A stretch of DNA of 64,000 nt from Chenopodium formosanum (lineage: Eukaryota > Streptophyta > Magnoliopsida > Caryophyllales > Amaranthaceae): the NCBI GenBank assembly GCA_024500155.1, contig CM044879.1, positions 2,123,501 through 2,187,500 of the forward strand, written 5' to 3'. Every line of letters begins with the position of its first letter. Within the stretch, counting starts at the first letter, position 1. Shown here in pieces: positions 12,819 through 25,500 of this stretch. The notes beneath the pieces are model-generated. The model did not search any database. It was not told the DNA's origin and was given only the letters and a program-made list of their open reading frames with translations. The translations under genes were made by a program, and so were the position numbers.

Positions 12819-13945
12819 ACGGGCTAGAAAGTATGTAGGAACATAGCTTTTTTTTTTTTTTTCTTCTCGCCCTCCTAACTTCCCCTATCCTCTAAGCTCT
12901 GTTTCAGTTCTCAACTTAACTCAACTTTTGTTGCAAAAGATCTCTCCTTTTGTAGTTGTAACAACTAACAAATCAAAAGATGTACAGCCTTATGATGAGA
13001 GCAATAGTTATTATGGCAGATTCATTGTGTTTCTCCATTTATCGGTACAGGGATTGTGATACATGTAGTCCGTCATAGATTACATCCACATCCTTAACAA
13101 CTTAACTTAAAACGAATGAATTTAGTGCTAGGAAAAACAGTTCGGGTTACATCTCCTTACGAAAATTAAGGAAATTGGCGAATTATAATTTAAAATTTTC
13201 ACCTATTCATGATGTGTAGAAAGAATTATCTAAACTCAGATATTATTTTTTGCCATGCCATTTTGCCTTCCAAGACATTAAAATGGGGTTCCATACATAA
13301 GCTTCCTAATCTCTTGCCACTCTCTTGGTCTACCAAATTTGACAAAAGTATAATGAAACCTTGTAAATATGACTATGATACTTATCTTAAAATCAACTCT
13401 AGTTTGGAAATCTCCTCGGTTTTCTTCACAACCATATATAATTATTCAAACAATATAACACGATATATTTGAAAATGCGGTAAGAAATAAAATGTTACAA
13501 AACATCATTGACAAGACATTTAGACATGTCGTTGATCATTGTTTGTTACACTCGTTGAAATTACTAAACACGAAAAATTCTTTAACATACGTACCATGGA
13601 CTACGTAGTCCAAAGCCCAATGCACAACATCAGTCAGCAGCATGAGAAGTGCGTAGAAGCAATGTACTACTAATATCAAAGCATAGCTTCATTTTAACTA
13701 ACGGTTCTTCAACATTGGAAGTTCCAATTGTTCTACCACAATCTAAACTTGAAATTAAATATATTATTATGTGTCCTGAATTTCTGATTTATCAATTTAA
13801 TGAAATTCAATGTTCTGTTTTGTTAGAGTACGACTTAAATTGCTTATGGGGAATGTATGTATTGCTTATTGGGTATTGCAAAATTTGATGTGTTTTTATT
13901 GGGATTGAGTGAATTAAAATGATGTACCACCATTTTAATGCCTTA

Positions 13946-14087
13946 GGGCCTGTTCTCATACGTTGAAATTCAGTTTTGTTCACTTCAGTTCAGCTTCTAA
14001 TTTCCTTCTCTTATAAAATATTCATTTCAGTTCAGTTCAGTTCAGTTCAGTCCAGTTCAACCGAGTTCAGTCAATGAGAACATGCCC
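13946..14087. mobile_element. TTCAG-array Tourist-like MITE, copy 1
   Basis: The termini are GGGCCTGTTCTCA and, in complement, GGGCATGTTCTCA. A TTA triplet flanks both sides (13943-13945 and 14088-14090). The interior has the conserved core CTAATTTCCTTCTCTTATAA, then AATATTCATTTCAG, followed by a TTCAG pentamer run. TTA/TAA duplications and GGGCC-type ends are hallmarks of Tourist/PIF-Harbinger MITEs. Confidence 0.75.
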
Positions 14088-14993
14088 TTAAATTGCTATA
14101 CTAATACTCTGTAGTACATTAACACAGTCACACGGAGCTATAATGCCTTATAAATGATACATTAATATGGTCTCCGGAATTGTTAATGCGATACTCAAAT
14201 AGGAGTATATCTAACTTGAATTGGGGGTGCCATGTCCATAACATAAGTTTGTGTGTGTGTGTTTTTTTTTTCTAATTAGTTGTTCTAATATTTGTTATTT
14301 CCATTACGTAGTATATATTTTGAAACCAAACTAATACATTATGGAATTTGATGTAACAATATAAAGCATTGAATTATTCATGCCACACACTAGTTTAAAA
14401 ACTTCTAACTAATAATTCAAGATTGTAAGTTGAAAATTACTTGATATACGGAGTATCATTGTTTTCCACTATCTTATTTTCCTTATTCGCAGTGTAAAAT
14501 CACTAAATATGACCTTCTTTCGGAAATGAAGGGAGTTCTCACTGAATGACGTGTCAACTTTATAATTGAAGAGCGGGGTGACACATGACGTGTATACTTA
14601 ATTAAGAACGCATCATTGTACGTGAATTTGGGAGTGAATGCTCTGATTATTTTTAAGTGTGTAAAGGATGGATGGTTGTTACGTTTATTGGAGTAATGCA
14701 GTAGTGGTGTATATATAGTCTGTCTAATGGCTTATTGGCTGGTGGTTGGAAGGTGGGGAGTAGGAGTAGGATTCGGAGTGAAGGACAATAATTTTATTAA
14801 TTGGTGGCGGTATTAGTTAACACCCTTGTTGTCATGATAATTAAATGACGTAATTCTAAACACTTTCTCTATCTATGTTCCTCTTGGCCATTCTGTTGAT
14901 TGATGGATCGATCCATAAGACCATAACCACCATTCTTTCTGTCTCCGATCCCACTCCCCCTCTCTAACTTTATCGTGCAACTAGTTTATGGTC

Positions 14994-15009
14994 CCGTGCA
15001 ATGCACGGA
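14994..15009. repeat. Short palindrome CCGTGCAATGCACGG
   Basis: This near-perfect palindrome in gene-free DNA follows ACTAGTTTATGGTC. Similar CCCGTGCAATGCACGGG motifs are common within plant interspersed repeats. A parent element could not be delimited here. Confidence 0.4.
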
Positions 15010-15135
15010 GTTAAAAGAAAATGTATTTCAACACTTTTTTTTATAATTTTTTTCTCTTTATAAAAAGTATGAAAAATGGTCAATATTTTTTTACTACAAA
15101 AATACTTTGTATTACATTTTAGGTTGTATATACTA

Positions 15136-15144
15136 CCCGTATGA

Positions 15145-15219
<75 letters not shown>
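15136..15219. repeat. AT dinucleotide microsatellite
   Basis: About 80 bases of near-perfect (AT)n, interrupted once by a single C. Its translation in one frame as a run of Tyr-Ile is an artefact. Confidence 0.95.
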
Positions 15220-15221
<2 letters not shown>

Positions 15222-16140
15222 AATTTATATTAAAAATTATGCATATCTTTTTAATAATAATAATAATATTTTGCTTAAAATTTCTATAAGTTTTTGCAAA
15301 AATGTTTTTATTGAATTTATTAGGAGGGAAATAACATATTAGTAAAGTAGGGAAAACAAATTATAATGATTAAATATTTCCTTAATTAATTTGGCAAAAA
15401 AGTAAATAAAAAAAAAGGCAGGAAATTATTTAACCAGATTTCGACAAGTGTCATGTTTTATTCGCCTTTAGTATAATGTAATTGATAATTGAGCGGATTT
15501 TATTATACTTTGTATATTAAGCGTATTCAATAAATACATACTTCTTCTATTCTTTTTACTTGATTTATTTCATTTATCACGCATTTACGTTTGTCAATAC
15601 AAAACTTTAACGCTTTTGTCAAAAAAAAAAATACAAAACTTTAACCATCAATAATTCTAATTCTCAATAAGTAATAAAGTATATAAGTTATATATTATGA
15701 TAATGCTTAATGAGATGATTATAAAAAGATCTCACATGAATATGTTTTTCCTTAAACATAATTCACAAAAGATGGTCAAAGGAAGATTGGTGAATAATGT
15801 AAAAGTCAAACAGATCGAGTAAAAAAGAACAGAGGAAGTAATTGTTTAGAACTTCTTTTATCTTAATATAGTGAGAGGGGAAAAAGTATTTAAAAGTCAT
15901 TTTCACCGGAGGATTTATTAATGCGATTATTGGTTTATGTTGATTTATTAATACCGAAATTGCAGGCACATTCTGAAGCCATTAAGCCAACATTCAATCT
16001 AAAATTTCCTAACGATTTGAAATTTTACACAACTTTAAATTACATTACAAGGACAATTACACAACTACACTCCATCTTTATGACCATTAATAACGTCATA
16101 ATGGACAATTACTCTTACTTTTTATTGAGTGCTCAACTGA

Positions 16141-16407
16141 GACCCTGTTCCCTTCACCTTAAAAAAATAATATTAAGTAAAAATAATTTCAGTTCAATAA
16201 AAATAAGTTCAGTTCAGTAAAAATAATTTTAGTTCAGTAAAAATAAGTTCAGTTCAGTAAAATTCAGTTTTCTTAAAGAATAATTATAATAGAAAATCAG
16301 TAAAAATAATTTCAGTTCAGTAAAATTAAGTTCAGTTCAGTAAAAATAAGTTCAGTTCAGTAAAAATAATTTTAGTTCAGCAAAATTAAGGTGAATCAAA
16401 CAGGGCC
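16141..16407. mobile_element. TTCAG-array Tourist-like MITE, copy 2 (TTCAGTAAAA variant)
   Basis: The left end reads CCCTGTTCCCTTCACCTTA. The right end in complement reads CCCTGTTTGATTCACCTTA, so the terminal repeats are well matched. The interior is a tandem run of about 14-bp AGTTCAGTAAAAATA units rather than pure TTCAG. The right flank is TAA and the left flank is TGA, so the 3-bp duplication is imperfect. Confidence 0.6.
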
Positions 16408-16881
16408 TAAGTCCCGAAATAAAATCTTACGGAGTAGTTTTACTTTAACAACAAAACGAAGGATTATACAACTACTTGTCAAAAAAAAAAAAAGGATTAT
16501 ACAACGAACATACACCACTTGTAGAAACAATAATTACAAGATTTACAACCAAGCAATCCAAGCATAACAGATTTTATTAAGCTGGATATTAAGCAAAATG
16601 TAAATATATAGGTCTAGCAAAACTTCTAACATAAAAAATAGTCCGTATGTTTCATAGATAAAAAGTTAAATCTAAAATTATGTTGAATTTAATTGCATGG
16701 ACATAATAATCTAATATGACTCGAATTTGAAATGATCCGGCTGATTAATTAGATACAATCAACACAAACCCTATAGAATATAAGACATAATATATGATAT
16801 ACTTGCTCTATGACACGGTAAATCAAGTTCATTTCTGAGTAAAAAATTGCAAAATCCTGTTGACCAAAATTTCAAGACTAA

Positions 16882-17168
16882 GGGTCTGTTCACATTTACT
16901 TAATTTCAGTTCAGTTCAGTTCAGTTCCAATCAGTTCAGTTCAGTTCAGTTCCAATCAGTTCAGTTCAGCTCAGTTCAGCTCTTAATTTCCCTCTCACAT
17001 AAAATATTCATTTCAGCTCAATTCAGTTCAGTTCCAATCAGTTCAGTTCCAATCAGTTCAGTTCAGTTCAGCTCCAATCAGTTCAGTTCAGCTCCAATCA
17101 GTTCAGTTCAGCTCAGTTCAGCTCCAATCAGTTCAGTTCAGCTTAGTTCTGTAAATATGAACAGGCCC
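16882..17168. mobile_element. TTCAG-array Tourist-like MITE, copy 3
   Basis: It runs from GGGTCTGTTCACATT to TGAACAGGCCC, with TAA on both sides (16879-16881 and 17169-17171). The interior has many TTCAG pentamers broken by CCAATCAG, around the core TTAATTTCCCTCTCACATAA. An open frame through it reads as Ser-Ser-Val-Gln repeats and is not a gene. Confidence 0.75.
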
Positions 17169-17790
17169 TAAAAGACTAGATTATTGAGATTACAGATTTC
17201 CTCTAGATGTGTATGTTTCTACAAGTTTTGGACAAAAAAAGGAAGTTTAATTTGTATTTTAGCTTATTTTTGCAATGAAATGTGCTGGTTTTTTACTATC
17301 CATATGGACACCTGTTATCTTTGTGTACAAACAACAATGATCTTAGTTATATCAATCAATATACAAAATATTTTAATATCAATTAATTATATTAAGATCA
17401 ATTATATTATATTATATTATCGTCCACAAATTAGGGGGGATATAGAATGTAGAATGTATAAAAAGCATATTATATAATGTCATTAGACTATGTAACCGAG
17501 ATTCGACACATGCGGTGCTTGGAAAGATTTCAAGGGGGACATCATATGGCAGTTTCTTATTTGCTGATTTTCCCATCATTTATTTAATTATATTATCACC
17601 AACCTTGATTAATTAATGTAATCTTACTTTCACAAGTATTAAACTACAAAAGTATGTTCTGATCCCATTAATAAAATATTGCAAACGTACTAGGTTCAAA
17701 AGTAGTCATTGTTAATTTATAATTAAGTATATAACCTGATAGAGAATATCCATAGAATATTCTTATCTTAGGTTTAGGATATATTTTGTA

Positions 17791-17866
17791 TAAGATTATC
17801 TTTATATCTGTACATATCTTATAGTTACCTAATATGATTATCTTTATATCTGTACATATCTTATAT
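17791..17866. repeat. Direct duplication of a 30-bp segment
   Basis: GATTATCTTTATATCTGTAC plus ATATCTTATA occurs twice, about 44 bases apart, around 17794 and 17838. The surrounding AT-rich sequence may be a decayed LTR, but no ends were identified. Confidence 0.6.
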
Positions 17867-18164
17867 TAAAATAATGTTTTTTTTTAAAGCCACATATATA
17901 CTGCAATAAACCGTTATTTATATACTCTTGTATGAAGTATATTGAACTATGAATTAAAAAATTTTCTTAGTTGTCTTGACAATTAGTCACAACTCACATT
18001 AGTCATATTTAAATATTTCTCTGACTCAATCTATCCCTCGCCATAAGTGATAGATATTAGGCAAATGATAAGTTCATATTGCATACTCGTAATATAAGTT
18101 CCCATCAATTTAGATAAGTTTTTATAGTATTAATCGTATTACCTAAACTTACAGTGCCTTTTTG

Positions 18165-19101
18165 GTGCAGCAGGCCACATGGTGTGGCTTGCTGCCAAGT
18201 CAGCAAAAATAATGGGAGTTACTGGTATTGTCAAGGTTACTTGTATTTTTCAGGTGTTACTTGTATTTTTTTTTCAAGAGTTACTTGTATGATTACTTAT
18301 TTAGGGGTTACTTATATTTTTTTTTTCAAAAGTTAATTGTATGGATTACTTATTCAGGGGTTACTTGTTTTATTTTTTTTCAGGAGTTACTGATTACTTG
18401 TATTTTTTAGGGGTTACTTGTTTTTTTTTAAGGGGTTACTTGTATGGATTACTTATTCAGGGGTTATTTGTATGAGTTAGTTCAAGAGTTACTTGTATGA
18501 TTAATTATTCAAGGGTTACTTATATGAGTTACTAGCTTATTTAAGGGTTACTTGTATGCATGGGTTACGTGTATGAGTTACTTATTCAAGGTTACTTGTA
18601 TGAGTTACTTGTACGTATGCCCTATACCAAACCAGTAACACCCTACAAGTAACCCCGACCAAAATTAGTAACACCCTACAAGTAACCCCTGACCAAAACC
18701 AGTAACATCGTACAAGTAACTCTTGAAAAAAAAAAATTGTATTCTGGGTTACTTGTTTCAATTCTGGAGTTACTTGTATTTTGGGGTTACTTGTATGGAA
18801 CACTTGAATGGGTTGAGTAACCCCAGATCAAAATCTCGTACCAAACCAATAACACCCTACAAGTAACCCCTGACCAAAACTAGTAACACGTATACAAGTA
18901 ACCCCATAATACAAGTAATACCTACAAGTAACCCCTGACCAAAACCAGTAACACTCATACAAGTAACCCCAGAATACAGGTAACACCTACAAGTAACCCC
19001 TGACAAAACCAGTAACATCCATACAAGTAACCCCAGAAACAAGTAACACCTATAGTAACACCATACAAGTAACCCCTGCCGCACCATGTGGCCAGCCGCA
19101 G
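18165..19101. mobile_element. Fold-back element built of GTTACTTGTAT repeats
   Basis: The outer ends carry a perfect 12-bp inverted repeat, GGCCACATGGTG at 18173-18184 and CACCATGTGGCC at 19082-19093. It extends to 15 of 16 bases with GGC. Inside, GTTACTTGTAT-type units run forward (about 18236-18600), then inverted as TACAAGTAACCCC (about 18640-18725), forward again (about 18747-18797) and inverted to about 19078. The inverted part has a longer unit that includes CCTGACCAAAACCAGTAACA. This layout resembles plant fold-back transposons. No transposase was found and no target duplication was identified. Confidence 0.6.
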
Positions 19102-19458
19102 GAAGAAGCTTCCGAGAACTTAACAACTGTGGTCTGTAGATGTGAGATTTCAATCCCAACATTACCCATGCTATAACCTCAAAATTTTCAACTAATATTA
19201 GTCCATTTTGTTCGATTAAAATTAGTAATATTGAAAGCATACGCTAACCTCCAGACAACAACAACACCAATATATGATATCACTTTGCAATGGTTATTGC
19301 CACCTTTTCAAATCTGGACAATTCAGAAATTTTTTCACTCAATCAATCCAAAAAACATTTGGATTTCTCAAAGAAATGGAGTCAAACAAGATTTTTAGAA
19401 CTTTTACAATACAAACAAACCCTTCAATTATAAGGAGTAATCTTTTTGGATTTTACAT

Positions 19459-19460
<2 letters not shown>

Positions 19461-19499
<39 letters not shown>
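19461..19499. repeat. Poly-T tract
   Basis: An almost uninterrupted run of about 38 T residues, possibly the A-rich tail of an inserted retroelement on the minus strand. No adjoining element was recognised. Confidence 0.85.
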
Positions 19500-19577
19500 T
19501 TTTGTTGAAGATTTACATGGTTTTCTTTTATTGACTTTAACATCATTTTTTGGTTGAATTTAAAAATAAGTGACTAA

Positions 19578-19875
19578 GGTCCTGTTCACTTTAGCTTAAT
19601 TTCATTTCAGTTCAGTTTAATTTAGTTCAGCTCCAATCAGTTCAGTTCAGTTCAGGTTCTAATTTCCTTATCTCATAAAATATTCGTTTAAACTCTATTC
19701 AGTTCATTCAGTTCAATTCAGCTTCAATCAGTTCAGTTCAGCTCCTAATTTCCTTCTCTCATAAAATATTCGTTTCAGCTCTATTCATTTTAGTTCAGAT
19801 AAGTTCAATTCAGCTCAAATCAGTTCAGTTCAGCTCCAATCATTTAACTTCAGTTCAGTAAATGTGAATAGGCCC
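19578..19875. mobile_element. TTCAG-array Tourist-like MITE, copy 4, with a doubled core
   Basis: The ends are GGTCCTGTTCAC and GTGAATAGGCCC, with TAA on both sides (19575-19577 and 19876-19878). The conserved core (CTAATTTCCTT then ATAAAATATTCGTTT) occurs twice inside, near 19660 and 19745. TTCAG arrays lie between and around the two. This copy seems to have been lengthened by internal duplication. Confidence 0.75.
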
Positions 19876-20857
19876 TAATTTTGTTATAGTAGAGGCCTAA
19901 TTTGGTAATTGATTGTTGGTTATTGGCTGATTTGATTGGTTGCATGTATTGACTTTTACATTGATCATTTTGAATTTTAAGTTTTTAAAAACACGTCTAG
20001 TATAAAAGGTTTGTTGGATGTTATTAACTACTTATACATGTATATCAAAAGGCTAAAATGGTTCCAAATAGCTTTTTTATTTTGGCGTAAAAGCTAGCTT
20101 TTCAACTCGTGAAAAAAGCCATAAAAGAATTTTTTGAATGTTTGATCAATTGGAAAAAATAACCAAAAGTTACGCAATAAAAAAGTTATTTACCAAATAA
20201 AACCAAAATTATGAAAAATCCTTTGAGTATATAAACATTGGGTCATAAATTTCCATAAATAATATGCCCCTTTAGAGGAATTAAAAAGAAATAGTAATCA
20301 TATTCAAGCCAAAATCACACAATTAAAAAACAACTTGTACCCAAACTCACAACAAACTCCGACTTAATCTAAACAACCCAAAACAAGTAAATCAACGAGA
20401 GTATAAAAAACTAACCAAAATAACATAATTTAAAATCGACCCAAATAATACTCGATTTAAATTTCAACTTGTATAAACAAAATAATTTAACATGTTTTAA
20501 GCTTAAAACATACACGACCTCTGAACCATCTTATTAACATGTGGAATTTGTTATATACAAGAGTGTGCACCATACATTCAACTAACTTAAGATTAGTTTT
20601 TGCTCTTCATTTGATATTTTAATGAAAAACAATCATCAAAATAAATTAAAAATACCGATAAGTATATCGTATTCGCATATTCGTATATAGTGCACTCGAA
20701 TATATATAACAATTTTTCATAACATGAATGGACACCTCTTAAACAACAAGCCCAACAACATCATTCTACTTTACTCAAGTAAAAAAAAAAAAAAGTAAAA
20801 AAAAAAAAAATTTAAAAAATTTAAAAAATCACCAAGTCCAACATGTAAAAAAATCCC

Positions 20858-20864
20858 TATAAAG
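20858..20864 (+). promoter_or_regulatory. Possible TATA box of the DUF707 gene
   Basis: TATAAAG lies about 30 bases before the likely transcription start near 20890 and before a CT-rich leader that ends at the 5' UTR splice donor at 21168. The position is plausible, but it is inferred from spacing only. Confidence 0.45.
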
Positions 20865-20889
20865 TTCACTTAAATAAATCCAAAAATAG

Positions 20890-21167
20890 CAAATTAACAA
20901 AGCTTAACAACCTAGAAGAGAGAGAAAACCACAACATAAACCTCTTCAATATTTTCTCTTCTTCTTCGTCTTGTTCTTCTTCCCTCCTCAAAACCAGCCT
21001 TCTCTTCTTCCGACATTTTCTCACTTTTTTCTCTCTCCTCTTTTCCAACTCACTGAGTCGACTCGTTACCTTCACTCACTCGATTGCCGCACTTCAATCC
21101 AATTTCCACATCTAACCAATTATTATCATTGTTATCGTCATCATTGTTATTCTAGAACAATCTTCAG
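20890..21167 (+). other. 5' UTR exon of the DUF707 gene
   Basis: A CT-rich segment with CTTCTTC repeats ends at ATCTTCAG followed by the donor GTATTT. It joins the acceptor CGCTGCAG at 22518. The start of the exon is approximate. An intron of about 1.35 kb in the 5' UTR is common in plant housekeeping genes and often raises expression. Confidence 0.55.
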
Positions 21168-22524
21168 GTATTTCAATTTTTATTGTTATTTGATTTTTTG
21201 TATGATTTCTTTCTTAATTTTGATCTCGATTTTTTTTTGAATTTTTTAAGCCTGATTTTATTGCATGCATTAAATCTTAAAGATCCATGTTTCTGAGTTT
21301 TGTTGATTCAATGTGATTAATGATATTTCGCATTAACTTTTGAATTTTTGTGTGATTAATTATAATTCTTATTCATAATTTGAAATTATAATTAATTTTT
21401 CGAATGAAATAAAATTAGTTTACCTAACTTTAAGTGGGATTTTATTATTCAAAAAAGTGGACAAGTTATGGTTCGTAATTATAGCAATTAAGATTTATTT
21501 CGTGTTAGTGGGCAACTAATTTGATTAATACAGTAAGTAGGTGGTGAGTTGTATAGAAATAGAACTATTTTTATTAATTTTATTGTGTTGGTTATAATTT
21601 GGTGAAAGTTGAATTAAATTGGATTTGTAGGTTAACGTATTTGGTGGGTTTTGAATATTATTTTGCATTTGTTTGGGGTTTTTGGTAGGATTGTCACTCT
21701 TTTAAGTTTTCACCGAATTAAGAAACATATCGTATTTTAGTTTCCGGGGTATTGGAGTTTTGGCGAGGGGAGTGATGTAGACGGGATTTGATCTGGGATA
21801 CAAAAGACGCTAACCAATTAATTTAGGTGGCGTCTGCAGTTTTGAGCTGTAGATGTAACTGCTACTACTAACTAAAGCGTAATGTTATGCATGTGTTTAT
21901 CCTATGATTCGTGTAGTAGGTGTTTGCTGTTTTTAGATTGGTGGTTTCTTGAGGGTTTAAGATATTTGCCAATTCAGTAGAAATCTATGTTGCTTTCTCA
22001 TTAGATTTACCCTTCAAATTTATTGTCTTTTTCATCACTAGAGTTGGTCACAAGTGTTGCGTGATTTTTGCAAACATAAATGTGAATTCTGTTTACTTTG
22101 CTCTTTCTGCTGATATATATTTTCGGTCTTAGTCGTTTCGCCTTCAAATTAGCTGTTTACCTTCTGTAAACTTGTGATTTTGAGGCATGACAAATTGACT
22201 GTAACAGTTATGATCTTCATCGTCGTCTCCTTGAGGTTAAGAAGTCACATCCTTCTCATTAATCAGTCAAGAATATTAAAAATGATTGTATTCTGTTTAA
22301 ATTTATTTAGTTTTGGTATATTCATGAAGTTTTCCCTGATTAGTAATCTTTTATATGAAGTTAACAAATGGAATTAGATATTACAAGTTTGTTGCAACCT
22401 CTTTTTCCTCACTCTTAATTAGAAAAATAAGGGATGGAAGAAGTGGTAGTTTCAGCCATTCAGGTGCATGCTGTGAATATTTTATGACAATAACTTCTTT
22501 TTTCATTCTTCGCTGCAGTTTGTC

Positions 22525-22539
22525 ATGAGAAGAAGCTAG
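22525..22539 (+). promoter_or_regulatory. Four-codon upstream ORF in the DUF707 5' UTR
   Basis: ATG AGA AGA AGC TAG begins six bases into the second exon and ends 11 bases before the main start codon at 22551. It could reduce initiation at the main start or be bypassed by leaky scanning. This is a direct sequence observation with an inferred effect. Confidence 0.5.
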
Positions 22540-22550
22540 GGTAAACTTGA

Positions 22551-25500
22551 ATGTCTATGAAGACATTTAAATCATGGAGATGGTTACCTAGAAAGAAGTC
22601 TGCCCTGTCTGATGGGGTAAAGTTTGCACCAATATTTTTTTTAATTTTTTGCCGAGTGGCTGTGTATCAAAAAACTTTGAAATTCAAATTTTAGAATTTT
22701 AATCCAAAATTTTCTCTTGTAGGGACCACATGGAGCACATGGATTCAGGATGAGACAACTAGTTTTCATGGCATTTGTATGTATAGCGATGATGTTCATT
22801 GTGTACAGAACTACAAGCTACCAGTATCACCAGACAGAGGTTCAGTGTTACAAATTTCCTTGTTTTACTTTACATATGTTCTCACCTCTTGTAGAATTTG
22901 TTCGGTGTTAGATTATTTTGAAGCATTTGGCTATCATCATTTAGTGCCTACTGGGTTTTCTACAAGTTGTCTGAATAATGGAAGGGAGTTGAAACTATGC
23001 CCGCTGGATGCTAAATTTGATCTCTTTCTTTGTTTTTGTCTTTTCAGATTGATGCTGAAAGGCACCCATTTGGTAACTCAGAGGTAATTTGATGGGTTTT
23101 TGCATTTCTAGAATGATTTTGAGCAGTTGTTTTTCCTTTTCTATTGTTAAAATGTATAATATTTTGGTTACACGTAGAATTCAAGGACATTAGAATTGGA
23201 TAATTTGCCTAAAGGCATTGTTCAAGCAAGATCAGATCTGGAGTTGAAGCCTTTGTGGTCTCATTCAAGGGAAAAGGTCAGAATTAGTTTCTTATGCACC
23301 TCTCAATAAGACAGCTACTTTGTGTATATTACCAAAAAAAAAAAAAACTACATAATCATTGATTCATTGTGCTACTATTAAGTTTTTACCAGCCTGTGTT
23401 TTATTCATGTTTCATATGCTCTTTGTTCTTTGTTCTCTTCCTCCTCCCCCCCTGTTTTTCCAGGAAGCTAAGTTGCTAGCTAGCAAAGTTTGATCTCTTT
23501 TTAAAAATCTGGAACTGCAGTTCCTTCCTTTGAATGGGGCATCAATAAAGAGCAGAAGTATTATACCAACATATATTTATGCTTATCTGATTAATGTTTG
23601 TTTTTCTAGGTTGATGATTCCAGCTCTCATAACTTGCTAGCAATTGCTGCTGGTATTAAACAAAAGCATAATGTTGACTCTATAGTTCAGAAGGTAAATA
23701 GTCATCTACCATTGATTAATATCGATAAACATATTATATTTCTTTTACTTTTGTCCAGGCTTACATTTTTTACTTCAGTTTCTTGCAGAAAATTTTACAA
23801 TTATGCTATTTCATTACGATGGCAACATGAACAGCTGGTGGGATTTAGATTGGAGTAACAAGGCTATTCATGTGGCTGCACAGAATCAAACAAAGTGGTA
23901 AGGGCTCCAATTTCTGTGTTCCCCAAATTCCATGTCTTGCTTTCAGATGATCATTAATGTGTATTCGTTACATTTTGCCAGATATAGCATGATTTTGATT
24001 AGGAATCCTGTCATTTTATATGCTATGATTATCTTTGTATTGCGATTTTGAATTGAGTTCTGCTTCCTTATTTTGTGATTGGACTGGAAGAGGGGTGGAT
24101 TGATAATCTTGCTTATTACATGATCTTAGGAGGGGTCAGTGATGGTCTTAAAGATAAAAAAACTGCATATGAGATTATGTTGAATGTTATTGTATTTTGT
24201 GTGCCAAGATGGTTGAAGGAAGAAAGTCAGTTACAGTTGTGGTGATGAATAGTAGCGTTCAATTTCTGTAAAATGGTATTCAGGTGTGGGCTTCATGTTA
24301 CAGATTAGCTTTAATCTTCTGACACCGTGACACGTTTTCTACCAATATTGTCATCTTTTTTTATTTTTTTTATTTTTTTTTTATTTTTATTTTGTGTTGG
24401 AGTAATGGTCCTTACATTGTCTGTTCAATGGTTGTATGTAGGTGGTTCGCCAAACGGTTTCTACATCCAGACATTGTTTCTATCTATGACTACATATTTC
24501 TCTGGGATGAAGACCTAGGCGTGCGACACTTTCATCCTGGAAGGTATGCCATTTCACTTATGAAACCAGTCTTACTCAGGACTTCTTTATGCAGCTGTTT
24601 TGTAGATTGTTTAAATTTCTACAAGACAAACTATTTCTTATTGTAATCCAAAAGGCAGTAGAACTTGTGACATTTTTGCATTATATGTATAAGAAATCCT
24701 AGCTATAATGCATTGGTTTTCTTTCAATATGGTCTTTGCACCATATTTTTGGAGGCTTGACCTAGGGAGAAGGGGATGTATTTGCTTGTTATTGAAAGGT
24801 ATTCTATTCCTTTGCCCCTCTGTGTAGAAGCTGTATAACATTTTCCTATTTTGCTAAAGGTACTTGAGTATTGTGAAAGCTGAGAGATTCGAGATTTCTC
24901 AGCCAGCTTTGGACCCCAACTCGACTGAAATACATCATCGTATTACAATTCGTAAAAAAACAAAGAGGTTCCATAGGTACTGGGCTAATCTATGTTTCCA
25001 TTTCTCTGATCTAACAGAGTAGGTCAGCTTGTTGTTGAATTTCTTTACCTCTTGATGCAGGAGAATTTATGACTATAGGGGTTTTACAAAATGTACAAGT
25101 TCTAGCATGGGGCCACCTTGCACTGGGTAAGTATATGCAAATTTCAAGAATATTATACACACCTAATCCAATCTTTGGGTTTGCTATGTTTTTAAGCTAT
25201 AGTTTTTGCTTGTTTACTTGCCACCTTGTAAAATTTGGAATAGCTTGTTTACCTTTTATTCTGAACAGGAAAATGAATGAAAGAATTTTAACATGGTGCG
25301 TAAAATTTTTTTTTGGGAAAAATTGAATGTTGAAGTTTTCATGAACTGTTCTAAAGCCATGAAGGAGGCATTGTTATATTTTTGCTGGGCTAGCAATCCT
25401 AGCATCATAGTATTAGCCAAGCTTTAATGATAATTAGATGAATACTTATTGGTTGGAAGAAAAATGATGTATGAATTGTTGCTGTAGGGATTTTAGAATC

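Larger units (their letters stand above)
12819..20850. other. Gene-free, repeat-rich interval between the bromodomain and DUF707 genes
   Basis: Eight kilobases of AT-rich DNA without a recognisable gene. It holds four copies of the TTCAG-array MITE family, a long AT microsatellite, a fold-back element of GTTACTTGTAT repeats, two poly-T/poly-A tracts and a short direct duplication. The 3' UTR of the bromodomain gene occupies the first few hundred bases. The open frames seen here come from low-complexity repeats. Confidence 0.6.

Noticed and set aside
15107..15289. 60-codon open frame with a Tyr-Ile run
   Set aside because: It is the translation of the AT microsatellite; no start context or homologue.
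16860..17171. 103-codon frame of Ser-Ser-Val-Gln repeats
   Set aside because: It lies inside the TTCAG MITE and merely translates the pentamer array.
18857..19240. 127-codon minus-strand frame
   Set aside because: It is the translation of the TACAAGTAACCCC repeat block of the fold-back element (repeating Gly-Leu-Leu-Val).
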